In this document: positions 1 through 11,755 of the stretch, one piece after another | Layout of the letters: each line of letters opens with the position of its first letter | Position numbering within the stretch: position 1 is the first letter of the stretch | From: Trogon surrucura | Taxonomy: Eukaryota; Chordata; Aves; Trogoniformes; Trogonidae | Reading direction: 5' to 3' | Assembly: GCA_020746105.1 (NCBI GenBank) | Contig: CM036618.1 | Location: 117,691,161-117,755,160 of the forward strand | Length of the DNA: 64,000 nt | Program-made: the position numbers and the translations under genes | The notes under the pieces: generated by a model | Told to the model about the DNA's origin: nothing | The model's input: the letters and a program-made list of their open reading frames with translations, nothing else | Databases searched by the model: none

Positions 1-1779
1 ATATTCTGTGGCAGTGGTGCATCTAATGTCCGGGACAGTTCATGGGACTGTAATAAATGTGGAAGTCTGAGGCTGTATGAAAATACAAGAGAGAAAAGTT
101 GGAAATGTAAGGGATGGACTTAAAGAAGGAAAGCATACTAAGCTTGTAAAAAATAGAAAAAGGGGGGGTGTCAATTTTTTGTTTTGTGGGAGCCAGAGAT
201 TGTTTGAAGGCTTGGTGTTTTTTTTTGGTGGTGGTGGTTTGTTGGGTTTTTTTCAAAATTAAATCCAGCTGCCAAGGCCCAAACAGCAAGAATCGATGCT
301 CTCCAGTGCATGCTGTTGAATTAAAATGCCTGGAAACCATTAGTACCAGTATGTGCTCTTGATATCGCTGGGACCTGACCCTACCGAACCGTGGTGATGG
401 TGCCACTGGTGGAGTGAAAAGCAGGAAGCTTTTTGGAAGTTGAAAGTTCTTTAAGTTCTTTATGGAGCTGAAGAACCCAGCCCGCCTGCGAAGAGGCTGA
501 AGTTTCCTTCCTCCCAAGGGACGCTCAAGTGATGGTGACATCAAGACGTGGTTGCAACTACTGTGTGCTCCTCCAGCAGGAGGTCCTGCCTAGTCTTTCA
601 AAACCGTGGGCGATGGACCTGTAGCCCTCCCGCAAAACTTCTGAAAACTTATGTTTCCGTGCTCTTGGTGTGAGTTTATAGTGTAAGGCAGCAGGCAGAA
701 GGTCGGATGAGAGTAGCATCGGTGAAGTTGTGGTTATGTAGACTGTGCTGCTGTCTAGCTGGCTCCTTATTCAGGAGACTTAGTGGGGTTTTCGTGTTTT
801 GGTTTGTTTGTGGTGTGTATTTTTGTAAGCGATTTGTCTAGGGTAGCAGCATTCCCAAGGTTGACTTTTAACCCTTGCAGGATTGCGGCATTTCAGCAGC
901 AACTTTCTGAACCGTGAATTGAAGGAAAGTAATTCTTCTATTTAAATTAAACAACCACTAATGTGTGGAAACACACAAATAGGTTTTGGGACAAGGAGTT
1001 AAGGCATTAAGTAATTCTTCATTACGTTGGTTTTTTTGTCTGGGGAAGTACCAAATGAATCTTACAAGTACTTTTTGACAAACACCATGTTTAAATTCTG
1101 TAGTCTTGGCTCTTTGGCATCATACCTGACTATCATAGCAAATGAAGCTGGGGATTATAGTTTTTCTACATTTTCTACATTTTTCTACATTTGAGTGATT
1201 GATGCTAACATTTTTTTTTAGGAAATGTGCAGTCCTTGGACTATAAATAGTTTTTCCTTACCATTTTCGAGTTCGTTATTACACCACGAGCATATTGCAC
1301 GTCAGGCTAGGTTTTGTGAGAGCTTTGACTAATTGCCTTGTAGGAAGCGAAACTCTCCTCTGAACCAGTGCTGTACCTCAAGTTTGGAGTGTATCATCGT
1401 AAAATGATAGTCAGTATCGAGCTTGCTGAAAAAAATGAGTTTAGTAAAACGCCTAGCATGTGTAGTTTTGGAGGCTTTAACCCATCTTAAGTAAGTATAG
1501 CATAATACTTGTTGCACACATCTTCCTGCTTGCTCCTAACAATGAGTAACTGTGGTAAGAACTGTTCTGGACTCTTCTGTAAGAATTCACTTTACAGAAG
1601 GCAGGATCCCCACTGTTTCTCAAGAGCTGGCAGCCTCTATTTAGTGCTTAAAATATAGTGTGGTAAGTGAAACTCTGCATTAGCTACGTATTGTTCTCCA
1701 TCTTAACTTATTTTTATAATTTTTGACTCCTTTAAAGCAGTTAACAAAGCTTAACATAAATATTTTCTCTTTTATACAG
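1..1779 (+). other. AFTPH: AFTPH intron (partial), no exon seen
   Basis: This AT-rich stretch precedes the first visible exon. The exon at 1780 starts in phase 0, so the upstream exon must end on a codon boundary; no such exon with a plausible donor was found here. A short tandem array of an 8-9 bp unit (TTTTCTACA type, three copies) lies at 1162-1192. Open frames on either strand are short and unrecognisable. Confidence 0.7.
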
Positions 1780-1931
1780 ACAACATTGCTGAGTCGTCTG
1801 GAACGAATATTTGAAGTCTGTTTTCCTTCGATGCCCGTTCTTGAAATTGAAGAAGAAATAAGTTCCTTGAATCTCTTGTTGGAAGCGGGTGAAAAGCAGG
1901 TGACGACCGAGGAGACCTCAGCACATAATGG
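1780..1931 (+). CDS. AFTPH: AFTPH coding exon, 152 bp
   Basis: The acceptor is a pyrimidine-rich tract ending TTTATACAG at 1779, and the donor is GTAAGA at 1932. The exon begins in phase 0 and ends two bases into a Gly codon completed by the next exon. It encodes 50 full codons beginning TTLLSRLERIFEVCFPSM, followed by an acidic helix-like stretch rich in Glu and Leu (LEIEEEISSLNLLLEAGEK) and a Thr/Glu-rich tail. This segment leads into the clathrin-binding-box region of aftiphilin. The reading frame is open throughout and no disrupting change is visible. Confidence 0.93.
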
Positions 1932-2433
1932 GTAAGAAGCCACAGTATAACAAACTCCAAACGGAGTAGAAATGTGTCTTCTTTGGAAACTTAAAGCATG
2001 TAGCAGGAATCCAAAGTGAGTGGTTTGCTTCAAGCATTTTGGAAAGCTATCCTAAGCTCTCTAGCAGAATGCTTGCTTTCGGTCACTACACATGGTGGGA
2101 GTATTTCACTTGGCTTATTGTCTTTTAAGTGATATCTCTGAGTTAATGTCTTACTAGTTACACTTGATGTAAATTGTCATCATATTTATTCATGTGGTGA
2201 TGAAGTCTGAGCAGGCCTTGTCGTGTCTGCTGTGGACATAATTTCCCAGCAGTAAGTCTGAACTGTAATTGTTCTGAGAACACTGTGCAGTTTCAGTTCC
2301 ACTGGGCGTTGTGCTGGGGTGTAAGTTCAGTTGGAATGTATCACAAGTCACTCGCACTAAGAACTGGAATAAATACTCAAGGCTGCTAAGCTGTTACTCC
2401 TGTTCATAACTTGATTTATGATGGCTCGTGTAG
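1932..2433 (+). other. AFTPH: AFTPH intron
   Basis: Short GT-AG intron of 502 bp. Nothing beyond splice signals was recognised. Confidence 0.85.
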
Positions 2434-2560
2434 GGAGCTGATGGACGTGTGGACAGAGCTGCAGGATATCCACGATGCGTACGGACTGAGATACCAGTGG
2501 GGTGGCTCCCACAGCAACAAGAAGCTTTTGTGCTCCCTGGGAATCGACACAAGAAACATT
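2434..2560 (+). CDS. AFTPH: AFTPH coding exon, 127 bp (start of conserved clathrin-binding-box region)
   Basis: The acceptor is GTGTAG at 2433 and the donor is GTGAGT at 2561. The first base completes Gly from the previous exon, and 42 codons follow, ending in phase 0. The product begins ELMDVWTELQDIHDAYG and continues through a Trp-Gly-Gly and Ser-Asn-Lys-Lys segment to LCSLGIDTRNI. This is the best conserved part of aftiphilin and, as recalled, the core of the Pfam family Clathrin_bdg, which also occurs in CLBA1. It is the exon on which identification of the gene is most secure. Confidence 0.96.
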
Positions 2561-2847
2561 GTGAGTCTGTCGGTAAAACTTGCCGTCTAGATAACGGAGT
2601 GTCGTGTGCGAGTCTGGAATCGGCATGAATGTTCATCTCAATATCCCGGCTGCACTAAGCGTGGCTGTGTCTGACAACGTTTTATAAGCCCTGTTAGTAT
2701 CGATAATTGCATTAGTTTTTAACCGTTGTGTTGTATTTGACGTAGTATTTATTCTCTAATCTTATGCAAGTTATGTAACATTGAAAAACTTATCATTGCT
2801 GACACAAAAACTCTTAAGTAATATTTTCTTTATTGCTGTTCTGTCAG
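2561..2847 (+). other. AFTPH: AFTPH intron
   Basis: AT-rich 287-bp GT-AG intron with a pyrimidine-rich acceptor. Nothing else was seen. Confidence 0.85.
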
Positions 2848-2904
2848 CTCTTTACAGGCAACAAGAAACAGCCTGTTATAGTACCCATGTATGCTGCAGG
2901 ACTG
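2848..2904 (+). CDS. AFTPH: AFTPH coding exon, 57 bp
   Basis: A small symmetric exon of 19 codons, phase 0 at both ends. The acceptor is CTGTCAG at 2847 and the donor is GTAAGC at 2905. It encodes LFTGNKKQPVIVPMYAAGL, the continuation of the conserved clathrin-binding-box region. Because its length is a multiple of three it could be skipped without a frameshift, but nothing in the splice sites suggests weakness. Confidence 0.95.
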
Positions 2905-5203
2905 GTAAGCTTTTTTAGTGTTATTTTTTTGTTATAACCTCAACAACATTGTATAATTTAATATATTAGATGACATTAAGCACCAAGTGTGATGAAAGAT
3001 ATTTTTCTAAGTATGGCTGTGGCTCAGGCACCGGTAGAAAAGCTAGAAAAGAATCATAAATACACAATTTTCATTACGTGTGCGTGGAGGTACTTTATTT
3101 TAAATTTTAAAAGCATCAATTTACTCATTTCATAAAGCTGTTTATCTGAGAAGGCAGGCTAGCTAATCTAAACTCAGTTTGAGACGTTTTCTGAGAAAGG
3201 GAGAGGTTGATTGAAGCCATCTATTCGTGTGTATGCAGCAACAGAGAGTTCTTGTTGAATTTTAACTATTAAATACCAGGTACAGATGTAAAAAATGTCA
3301 ACTCAAACTTGACGCAGGAAACTAGATTGTTAAACAGTTGTCAGAAATGACAAAGGCACGTCAGTTCTCATCAGCATTTGCGGGCAGCCCTGGCACCGAG
3401 ACCGGATGCTTCCAGGGAAGGTTAAGAACCGCTGCTCCAGAGCTCCAGTGTTGTGTGAAGGGTGTGTGGGAACTTCTCTCTGCGCTCTGGAGCGTTCCTC
3501 TTTGCTCAGCTCTCTCTGGGACAGGTTTCACTGCGTGCATCTCACCGTCCCTCGGGCAGGAGGCGCGTGGGAGCGCTTGGCAGCGTTATTGGCGTATTCA
3601 TACAGGACGCACACATACGTATGTTAGGCCACGTGCGCGTGCAGAAAGCAAAAAGCGTCACGTAGCCAGTGTTGTTGTGCTGGCTGAAGCGCTAGATCCG
3701 AACAGCAGGTATGGTTTAGGTCTCTGTAGGTTGAAGGAAGCTCACCTCGTGTATTAAGATCCTCAGTTTGAGCTTAAGCTGATATTTCTTTTAATTCCTG
3801 TTCGGCATTTCAGATGCTGTGCAAGGTCTGTAGTAGTAAAAACATTCAGAAGATAAGATTTGCTACTTTTGCTACTCTGAGGTTGTGGTTTGTCGTTGTT
3901 TTGTTTTGTTTTTTCCTCTGGAAACCTGTGTGTGTGTATATATACACAAATAGAAACACTCATACACTTCCTATGTCGTTCAGGAATTGAATACAAAAGG
4001 ATGACAGTTTTCTTTGGTAAATACAAAGCCAATTTAATCTGTAGGTTATTCTGTAGAGTGACTTCTCCAGTGAGTTTCTAGAGCCGTTGTGTTCTTGATG
4101 CGTCTTTGGTCGTAAGCCCGGTATTCTGACAGAGAGAGAGAAAAAAATCTCGTGGCATTCGCAAGGCTGTTTGTACACAACACTCGCAGTTATTTTTCGC
4201 AACAGATTGCTGCTGGTTAATTATCTCCTCATTTTTTTACATACTTGTGCACACAGTAAGCTGGATATAGATGATGGTAGGAGTAAATTGGCTTCTTTCT
4301 CTTGCCACATCGCTTCGTTGTCTTACTCGCTGTCCAGAAGAGTTGGTTTAACTGGTAGTTAAATTCTAAACTCCACTACTGTGCTGTAGAAGCGTTTATG
4401 GGACAGCTGATCTTGGCGGCTGACTTCCTGAAATGATTTAAAATACACTACTTGCAGATTGAATAGTTTTATTGGGGGGTTTCTTTTCTCATGCCTCATT
4501 GTTCTCGGGTGGTTTGCACGTCTCGGCACAAACTTTGCTCTCTTGCTCGCCTTCAGTTTTATTCAGGAACACCAGATATTTGTGACATTTTTCATAGCGC
4601 TGTCTATCTTTTGAACCCTTTGTTTAAAATTGAAAGTGTGGGCTTAATTATTTTCTTAGTGTTTTTTAATGCATTTATTTCCGTGTCAGTAATGACTGCT
4701 CTTGGCATCATTCTGCAAACTGATAATTTGACTTCTTTCTCCTGGATTACTTAATTGTTGAAGTGGAGTGAATACGCTTGCACCTTTGTGGTGGGCCACT
4801 TGATATTTCTGGAATGGTCTACACACAGTTGGGAGGAGGAGATGTCACCTTATCAAGTAACTGTCTTCTCCAGCTTAAAATGACATTATTGAAAGATGAA
4901 AGGAAGGTCCAGCCAGGCACTTGGGTTTCTGTTACTGACATTAACACGTTTTAGGAACCAGGATGATTCTCTCTCGTGCCCCACCTCCTTCTGCCTCACT
5001 CACTAAAGTGTCCCAGATACACACTTCCCCCAAAGTCTCTGGGCAATGGTAGTACTGCCTAGTAGTGTGCTTTCTACTCTTTTGTATCTGCAGTTTTTGG
5101 AATATATATATGTGTGTGTGTGTGTGTCTGTGTGCGCCTGTGATTTATTTGTTATTATTATTATTGGTTTGGGTTTTTTTTTTTAATTTCTTTCTTTATT
5201 TAG
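2905..5203 (+). other. AFTPH: AFTPH intron with TG and T tracts at its 3' end
   Basis: GT-AG intron of 2.3 kb. A 16-base perfect palindrome (TGTGTATATATACACA) lies at 3933-3948. A (TG)8 tract at 5111-5127 is followed by a T-rich tract at 5174-5184 just before the acceptor at 5203. No additional exon was recognised. Confidence 0.8.
5111..5127 (+). repeat. (TG)n microsatellite near a splice acceptor
   Basis: About eight TG units preceded by a short TA run. The tract is 77 bases upstream of the exon that starts at 5204. Confidence 0.9.
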
Positions 5204-5326
5204 GGTATGTTAGAGCCCACCAAGGAACCTCTGAAACCAATATCTGCAGCAGAAAAAATAGCTTCAATAGGACAGACACCTCCTGTATCACCAGAGATGA
5301 ACACATGTACTTCTGATCAGTTCCAG
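5204..5326 (+). CDS. AFTPH: AFTPH coding exon, 123 bp
   Basis: A symmetric exon of 41 codons, phase 0 at both ends. The acceptor is TTTATTTAG at 5203 and the donor is CAG followed by GTAAAA at 5327. The product starts GMLEPTKEPLKPISAAEK and continues into a Ser/Thr/Pro-rich linker ending in TSDQFQ. The first residues close the conserved clathrin-binding-box region; the remainder is probably disordered linker. The donor is weaker than its neighbours, with A instead of G at position +5. Confidence 0.94.
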
Positions 5327-8300
5327 GTAAAAAAACAGAGAGAGAAGGGGGAGGAGAGGGAAAGAAAGAATGAGGGGAAATAATGGGACGCCTTGCCTCT
5401 TCCTTCATATCTAAAATAGCCTAGAGGGTGTGTTCCAAGACACCTGCATGTGAAGGGCAGGTGTTCCTTTTGTCAGATTGAAGCCCTGCTCTTGGATCTG
5501 CTTTTCACGTGTGACTGGAAGAGAAGTCCCTGCAACAAGACTGTAGCAGCTGGTGGCCAGCGTTTAGGAGTCCTGATGATACCTGCTCTTGTAGCTGTTG
5601 GCTTTCAGAGGCAGTGGGCGGATACTTCACCAGTTTTAGGTGTAACTTTAGATTTGTCCTTCCTCTGGCTAAGGTTCTTCATCTTTGCTTTTCCTGGAGA
5701 TTACTGCAGGATGTCATTCTACCTGTTGGCAGTTGTTTTTCTGAATTATCATATTTACGTGTGTACTGTTCATGTTCTTTTCCTTTTCCCCTTTCCTATT
5801 TTTTCAGAGTAAAGTAGCCCAGCTGCCTGGAAGGAAATTCCGGGTACGGTCATGACGAGCATAAGTGCCTGACGTTTTGATTGTACAGGTTCTGTTGGCC
5901 CTTCATGCCAGCTTTTCTGGAATGACTTTCTGTTCAACAGGAAGTTGCTCTGCTGACTTCTCTCTCTGAGGTCCCATACAAAATGAATTCAGAGGAGTTT
6001 AGGAGCGAGCCTCTGAATTTCCTGAGTTGTGGTTTGTTCTTTTGGTACGGTGATACCGGCAAACCGCTGAAATGCCGTACGTGTGGCAGCGTGTTTCGTC
6101 GTCAGCAAGCTCCCGGGTTATGCAGAGAGACGTCGTTTCCGGTGTCACTGCGGTGGTACTGGCCACCTCTTCAGTCAGCTCTGCCCATCCTTAGGTCTCA
6201 TTTAATCTGCGCAGCATCTTTAGTTGCCTTCAGTGCTTGTGACTTCTGACTGAAGGCGTTAGAAAACGAGTTACCCTTGTTCTACACCTAGCCGTAACGC
6301 CAGGTACTCCAGAGTACAGTGATTTTCTTGCGCTCTTTGCTCTGCCGTAGTGCAGAGCCATTTGCAGCCGTGACGTGCTTCTACCAGGGAACTTTTTTTC
6401 CTTGTAAAATAGCAGTATGTTAGTGGGCTCAGAACTGAGGTTGTTTTATATATTAGTGTACGTGTTTGGTGATGCTTCCTCTGCTGCTTCTCGTAAGTAC
6501 TGCAGTGTAACTGAGCAGCTGAAAAGGTAACAATAATGATTATTGCGACCAGCCTGAGCTGAAGAAATCACTCATGTGATTTCTATATATGAACAAAGTA
6601 GGAGAATTTCACTGGCTTTCTGCAGTGTTCCAACTTTCCTTTTTTACAGAGGGGAAAAGATAAATTAAACCGTAGGCTAACCGTAGCGGAGAGAGCTGCA
6701 AGAGCCTGAAGTAGCAGCATCTCTGACATGTGGCATTCTCTCAGTTGCTTGGCAGTCACGGTACCGAGTGCTGAAAATAAGAGCCTTTACTTCTCAAAGT
6801 CTCACATCCAATTAGGAATTCATACTTCTGGGTACTCCTGCAGCAGAATTTCCCATTACTTGTCCCAGTTTAATAATCTCGTAGCTCCTTCGAACAAGGA
6901 CACCTTGGTCCGGCGGTCGTGGATCCATACATGAATACGTACACATGCAAGAATACATACAAAAAGCTTCTATGCCATCTGTCCGCACTGCTGGCCTTAG
7001 GTTACCTTTTTTCCAAAAAAATCAGATAATAAAAGAAGCTTTTGGGGAAGGGATGAGTTAGAGCTCTTACCATTAAGAATTCTAAGAGCCACAGATAAGT
7101 GACAGTGAGAAAGTTTCAGGGCATGAACAATCAATTCTCCATCTCGGAGACTTTGTTTCTTTCTTGGCCTCGTCTTCTGCTTCTCCTTGCTTTTGGGAAA
7201 GTCCAGCTTCAATTTGCGTTGTGCAAACAGCCTCTTAGGAATATTCCAGTTTGTAGTGGTATTCAGAGGACTGTGAAACTTCAAACACGGGTAATTTAGG
7301 TGCGACAATTTCTTTAAGTTGACCCAGTTAATGTATATTTTAGTTCAAACTTCTAAATTCCTCCGTTTTCAGATAGAAAATTCTTAGAGGCTTCAGAATA
7401 CTGGCTTTCTGGTTGGAAGGAGAGGCTCTGCTCGATGGATTCCTATGGTTTGCTTGAGGAAAAGAGCTCTTTTTTCAGAGCTGGGCATTTATGGGTCTGC
7501 GCACGTACGTGTATGACTTCCTGCCGAGGGAAAAAGACTTTAGAAGAAAGGCTGTGATGATGCAGAAGTAGGAGTGGAAAGAACAGTCGCAGAAACATAG
7601 AAATGCCTCCCAAGCTTTTTGGTTGTAGGCGAACAGAGGCAAGCATGCGGAGATTTAAAACTGGGAGCGTTAGAAATCAAAAGGAAGAGGGGAAAAAAAG
7701 CAGCGAACGAGCTGCAATAATTTTTCCTGGTTATTACATAAACTCTCTGTATTTTGGCCTCATGCCCTGAAGAGGATCTCACTGGGCTGGTTGGGCTGCG
7801 GAAATACAGTGGGCAGTCTTCTGTCTGAACCATTTCAGCTGTAAGGAAAAGATGTTTGAAATTATTATTTCTCCTCTCAAGCAAGTTAAGTTACTGACTG
7901 ATCCGTCACGTTATTTCGTTGTATAAGGACAACTTTTGTAGGCTCGTGTTGTTTTATATTTGAAGGTGTTGTCTGAGCTCTCCTTTGACCTGTTGTTTAT
8001 CGTGACAATTGGGGACTTTATTTCTCCGTTTCTGTGCACTCGTAAGGGTGAGGCGATAAACAGAATATGAAATAATCCCCTGGTAACTGTCGCTGTTACC
8101 TAAGCGTGGTGTCCCAGAGGCTTGGCAGGTCTGAAGTAAAAAAGCTTTATCCAGGCACATCAGGTCTAAGGGAGAAGAGATTCTCAAATAGGCGACTTTT
8201 GATTATGAAACCTGAGATAGGTACTTTTTTTAAAAAAAAAAATGTACAGCATCTCTTATAGCAGACTTAACGCTATGTCCAAGTCTTCAGGCTGTGCAAT

Positions 8301-11300
8301 TAGAATATATTGCAGGGCTTGTTGAGAGTTGCTGCCTGGACTTCATGTTGACTGCTTCCTCCTGCTGTTGTTCCCTGGTTAACAATGTTTTAAAGTTCAT
8401 TTACTTGCCTCTGTTTGGCTTTCTCGGAAAAAAAAAAAAAAAGTGATCTGGTTATTTCTGCTCCTCTGCTATTGCTTCAGAGCATCCTCTTCTCTCTCTT
8501 TGGGACTAGGCTCTTTTGGATAGAGTCTAGTGGTAACTTCGTCACTTTGGGATTTCTTACCTGCCTAGTTTTGCTTAGTAAGTTGTATGTTGGAATAGAA
8601 CTCTGCAGTTACCCAAACCTTTTAAGAAGAAAAATATTAGTAATCCTTTTCTGCAGGTGCTCACTGCCTCCACGTAAACCACTGAATTTGGGATCGGGTT
8701 ATAACAGAAATATGTGCCTTACGCTTGCTGGTTATTAGGGACTGAACCTTAATTAAACCCCACGGGGTGGCAGCCCTTAAAAACACTTCTAATTACATAA
8801 GGGACCATCAGGACTCCTAACAATGGCAGATGCAAATCCCTGTGTTGTTGGCCTCCAGCCAAAGGCTCCGTCCTGGAGCTGCTCTCCAGTTACACGTATG
8901 AGAAAGATCCAAGAGCACGCGTAGCTTTGGCAGAGTAAGAGAAAAAGATTTGCAGGTAAGAGGCACTGCAGAGCTTGCTGTTCTGTTGGGTGTGACAGCT
9001 GCTTGGAGGAGGCGTCCGAGAAGAATAATTTTCAGAACTGTTGTGATATTGCCAGTGCATGCACACAGCGAAACGTACAAGTTACTTCCTTTTAAACCTT
9101 TTTCTGCAATGTTCATGATGCTCGTTTGTGGGATATTTAAATATTGATGCATTTGTATTAAAAGCCCTTCTATTTTTTTTTTCCCCAGCTTTAAGGCAGC
9201 AAGATAGTTCCTTTTTTTTTTTTTCTCCTCCCCTTTGTTTAATTTTCCTTGGGTAATTATTGGCACAGAGACAAACATTTACATTTTATACTCTTTTGGA
9301 TTATAAAAGCTCTTACATAATGCCATTCTAAAATTACTGTGTGAAAGCATGTCACGCTTTGGCAAAAGTGAAATATGATGCAGTAAAACCAGTAGGCATT
9401 TCAGTTTCCTCTTTCTCACTTCCGTAACGCTCAGAGTAGTACGCTGACAGCCCTGGGTACTTTTTCATTTCTGTCCCTGTAATCTGAGATGGAGGGAGGA
9501 GTGAGAGCAGGTTGCCCCAATTTTCAGTCTTCTTCCAGATCGGGTGCTTTTCCTTAAAACATGTTATTAAAGTAATAGATGTGCACGCAGTAGTCTAGCC
9601 ACCTCGCAGTCTCAAAAGGCAAAACCATTATATTCCCGCTTGCAGGGCATGTTCCCATTGGCTGAGGCTTCAGTGCTGTGTTCAGGCATCCCGGTCTAGT
9701 TGGTTTTATTAGGGCTGAAGTCACTAGAAATGGAAAATAACTTTTGCTTCTGCCCTCTCCTTTCACGTTCCTGTTGTACAGACCAGGGTTTGCCAAAATC
9801 CTGCCCGGGCGGGCTCTGCTTCACTTGCCATCCCCCTCTTTTTTTGCGAGTGGTTGAACTCAGGAGTGGCCTCATCCCACAGAGCAGACTTAAAAATCTG
9901 ACTCCAAATCAGTAAAGGAGTACACTCCCTCCCCGTTTTAGGAAGAATTCATCACATCCTTTGTTCTCTTGTCAGCAAATGTGAGAATCAAGTCGTTATT
10001 AAAGGGAAAAAGCTTAGCCAGCCTTTGGTCCCACCTTTGGTACCACCTTTTTCGTGCAGTTGTGTCACACTCGTCGGTCCTGACTCAGCCTTTTGACGCA
10101 AGATGCTGTAGGTGTTTTCCTCAGTAAGTGAGAATTGGTCCGAGCAGAAGGCAACTCAGTTGTCATACTCGCCTCCTTTCCCTCTTTTTTAATTTTTTTT
10201 TGGTACAAACTCCTTTTAATGTAAATATATTTTCATGTGGCAAACTTCAAATGAGCTGCTGAGGGTAGCGTAGCTTCCCCACTGCTCACATTGTATTTCC
10301 GTGCCAGTCCTGTCAGTGCAGTAATTTCGTTACCAAAGCAAAATGCAAAGTGTAGCATCAGCTCCTTGAGCTCCGTGGAGTGAATACTATTCCAGTTGTG
10401 CTCGCTACTGGAAATATTTCTAAGCCATTAGGCAGGAAATATTTTTCTAGGCAAGGCATCTGAGATCTCTAGATCGCTTCGGTTTTTCATCCTGTAAACA
10501 TCCATAACAAAACCCTCTTACAGTTAGCTTAGTTGTACCAAGCCAGCCTGGGTTACTACAGCCTTGATTTGTGCATCTGCATAGTTTTCCAGTGCGGGAT
10601 AGCTGAAAGGTTTTCAAGTTTAGGAAAAAAAAAGTATAATTGAAACCTGCCTTTATACAAAAGCTTGACAGCTAGTGAGGTATTTCGAATAACGCTGCAG
10701 AGATTGCTTTTCTCCTGCGAGCGTGGTCGTTCCGCTTGAAGTTGAGGGCACGTCCTTTCGCAGTTCTTCTCGACAGTCGGGGGGAGAGCAGAAATGTCAG
10801 GCACAGGGGTAGAAAGATCAACTTGTTTCAGACATCTCTGAGACCGTCCCATCGGCTTGTGTCCTGCCCGAGGGCAGCGCTTGCGAGTTGCGCTGCACCT
10901 GAACACGCTTTCCCTGCCAAAGCGTGGCCCCGAGCGCCGCTTTGATTTACCCTCTGGTTCCTTTGACAAGAGGAAAGGAAGGAAGGCAAGGCTGGGCTCC
11001 CAGAAAGGCTCAGCGTTCCCGTGCTCGTCTTGAACAAGCGCTGTCACCAGTGGTTTGCTTGTCAATTGGAACGAGTTAATTGTTAAAGGATGGTAAATCG
11101 CAGGATTATTTTTGTTTGTTTGTTTTCAAGAGGTGGAGCTGGGAGGGTGTTGATAGTTTGTCCCTTACATGGAGGGATTATGCCTCCTAAAAGCAAAATA
11201 AACCAAAAGAATCGCGGGCTGGTTGGTGGTAAATAACTGATTTTATGCACAGTTAGGACAAAGCGTGGCCGTGCAGACAGCTTTCACTGGTGACCCTATT

Positions 11301-11694
11301 CTGAATTTGCCCCCCACTCGTGTATACAGAACTCTTTATGCAAAAGTTTCCATGAAAGTCATAGCAGTTTAACTTTCAACTATGCCTTAAGGTTTTTCTT
11401 ACCCAGCTCGCGTGGTTTCGTTAATTTGCAAATCCTGTTTGAGCTAGAAGTTACCTAATCTCTGTTCAGAGTTTAATGAGACCTCCTGTGATAAAACAAA
11501 TCTGCTTTGTTGTCTTTGAGTGTATATTATGAAAACACGTGCCTCCCCAGAGTCGGGCCTTGCTCGTTTAGTTGTCCTTTTGGTATTCAGACGCTAAAAA
11601 AAAAAAAAAAAATAAAAATCTGTTGTTTGAACTGCTTTGCATTGTTGTAACCTGAACTGACTGTAAAATCTGATTTCTGACTTTTCAACTCTAG
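5327..11694 (+). other. AFTPH: AFTPH intron, 6.4 kb
   Basis: GT-AG intron. It contains only short A or T runs and unsupported short open frames. No mobile element, RNA gene or further exon could be recognised. Confidence 0.7.
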
Positions 11695-11755
11695 GAATCT
11701 CTACCACCTGTCCAGTTTGACTGGAGTAGCAGTGGCCTTACTAACCCTTTAGATG
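11695..11755 (+). CDS. AFTPH: AFTPH coding exon, 61 bp
   Basis: The acceptor is CAACTCTAG at 11694 and the donor is GTACGT at 11756. The exon carries 20 codons plus one base, starting in phase 0. It encodes ESLPPVQFDWSSSGLTNPLD followed by the first G of the next codon. The FDW segment is an aromatic/acidic short motif of the type used by trafficking adaptors. The single trailing base fits both the 84-bp cassette exon and the following constitutive exon, so both splice products stay in frame. Confidence 0.94.

Noticed and set aside
23-544. 173-codon minus-strand frame at the left edge
   Set aside because: Composition and lysine/threonine runs look like antisense of T-rich intron. No homology recognised.
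5811-5850. Possible extra AFTPH exon after TTTTTTCAG
   Set aside because: It would introduce a stop within a few codons and lacks a donor that keeps the phase of the neighbouring exons.
6997-7308. 103-codon basic minus-strand frame in an AFTPH intron, considered as a processed pseudogene
   Set aside because: No protein family could be recognised and there is no poly(A) tail or target duplication.
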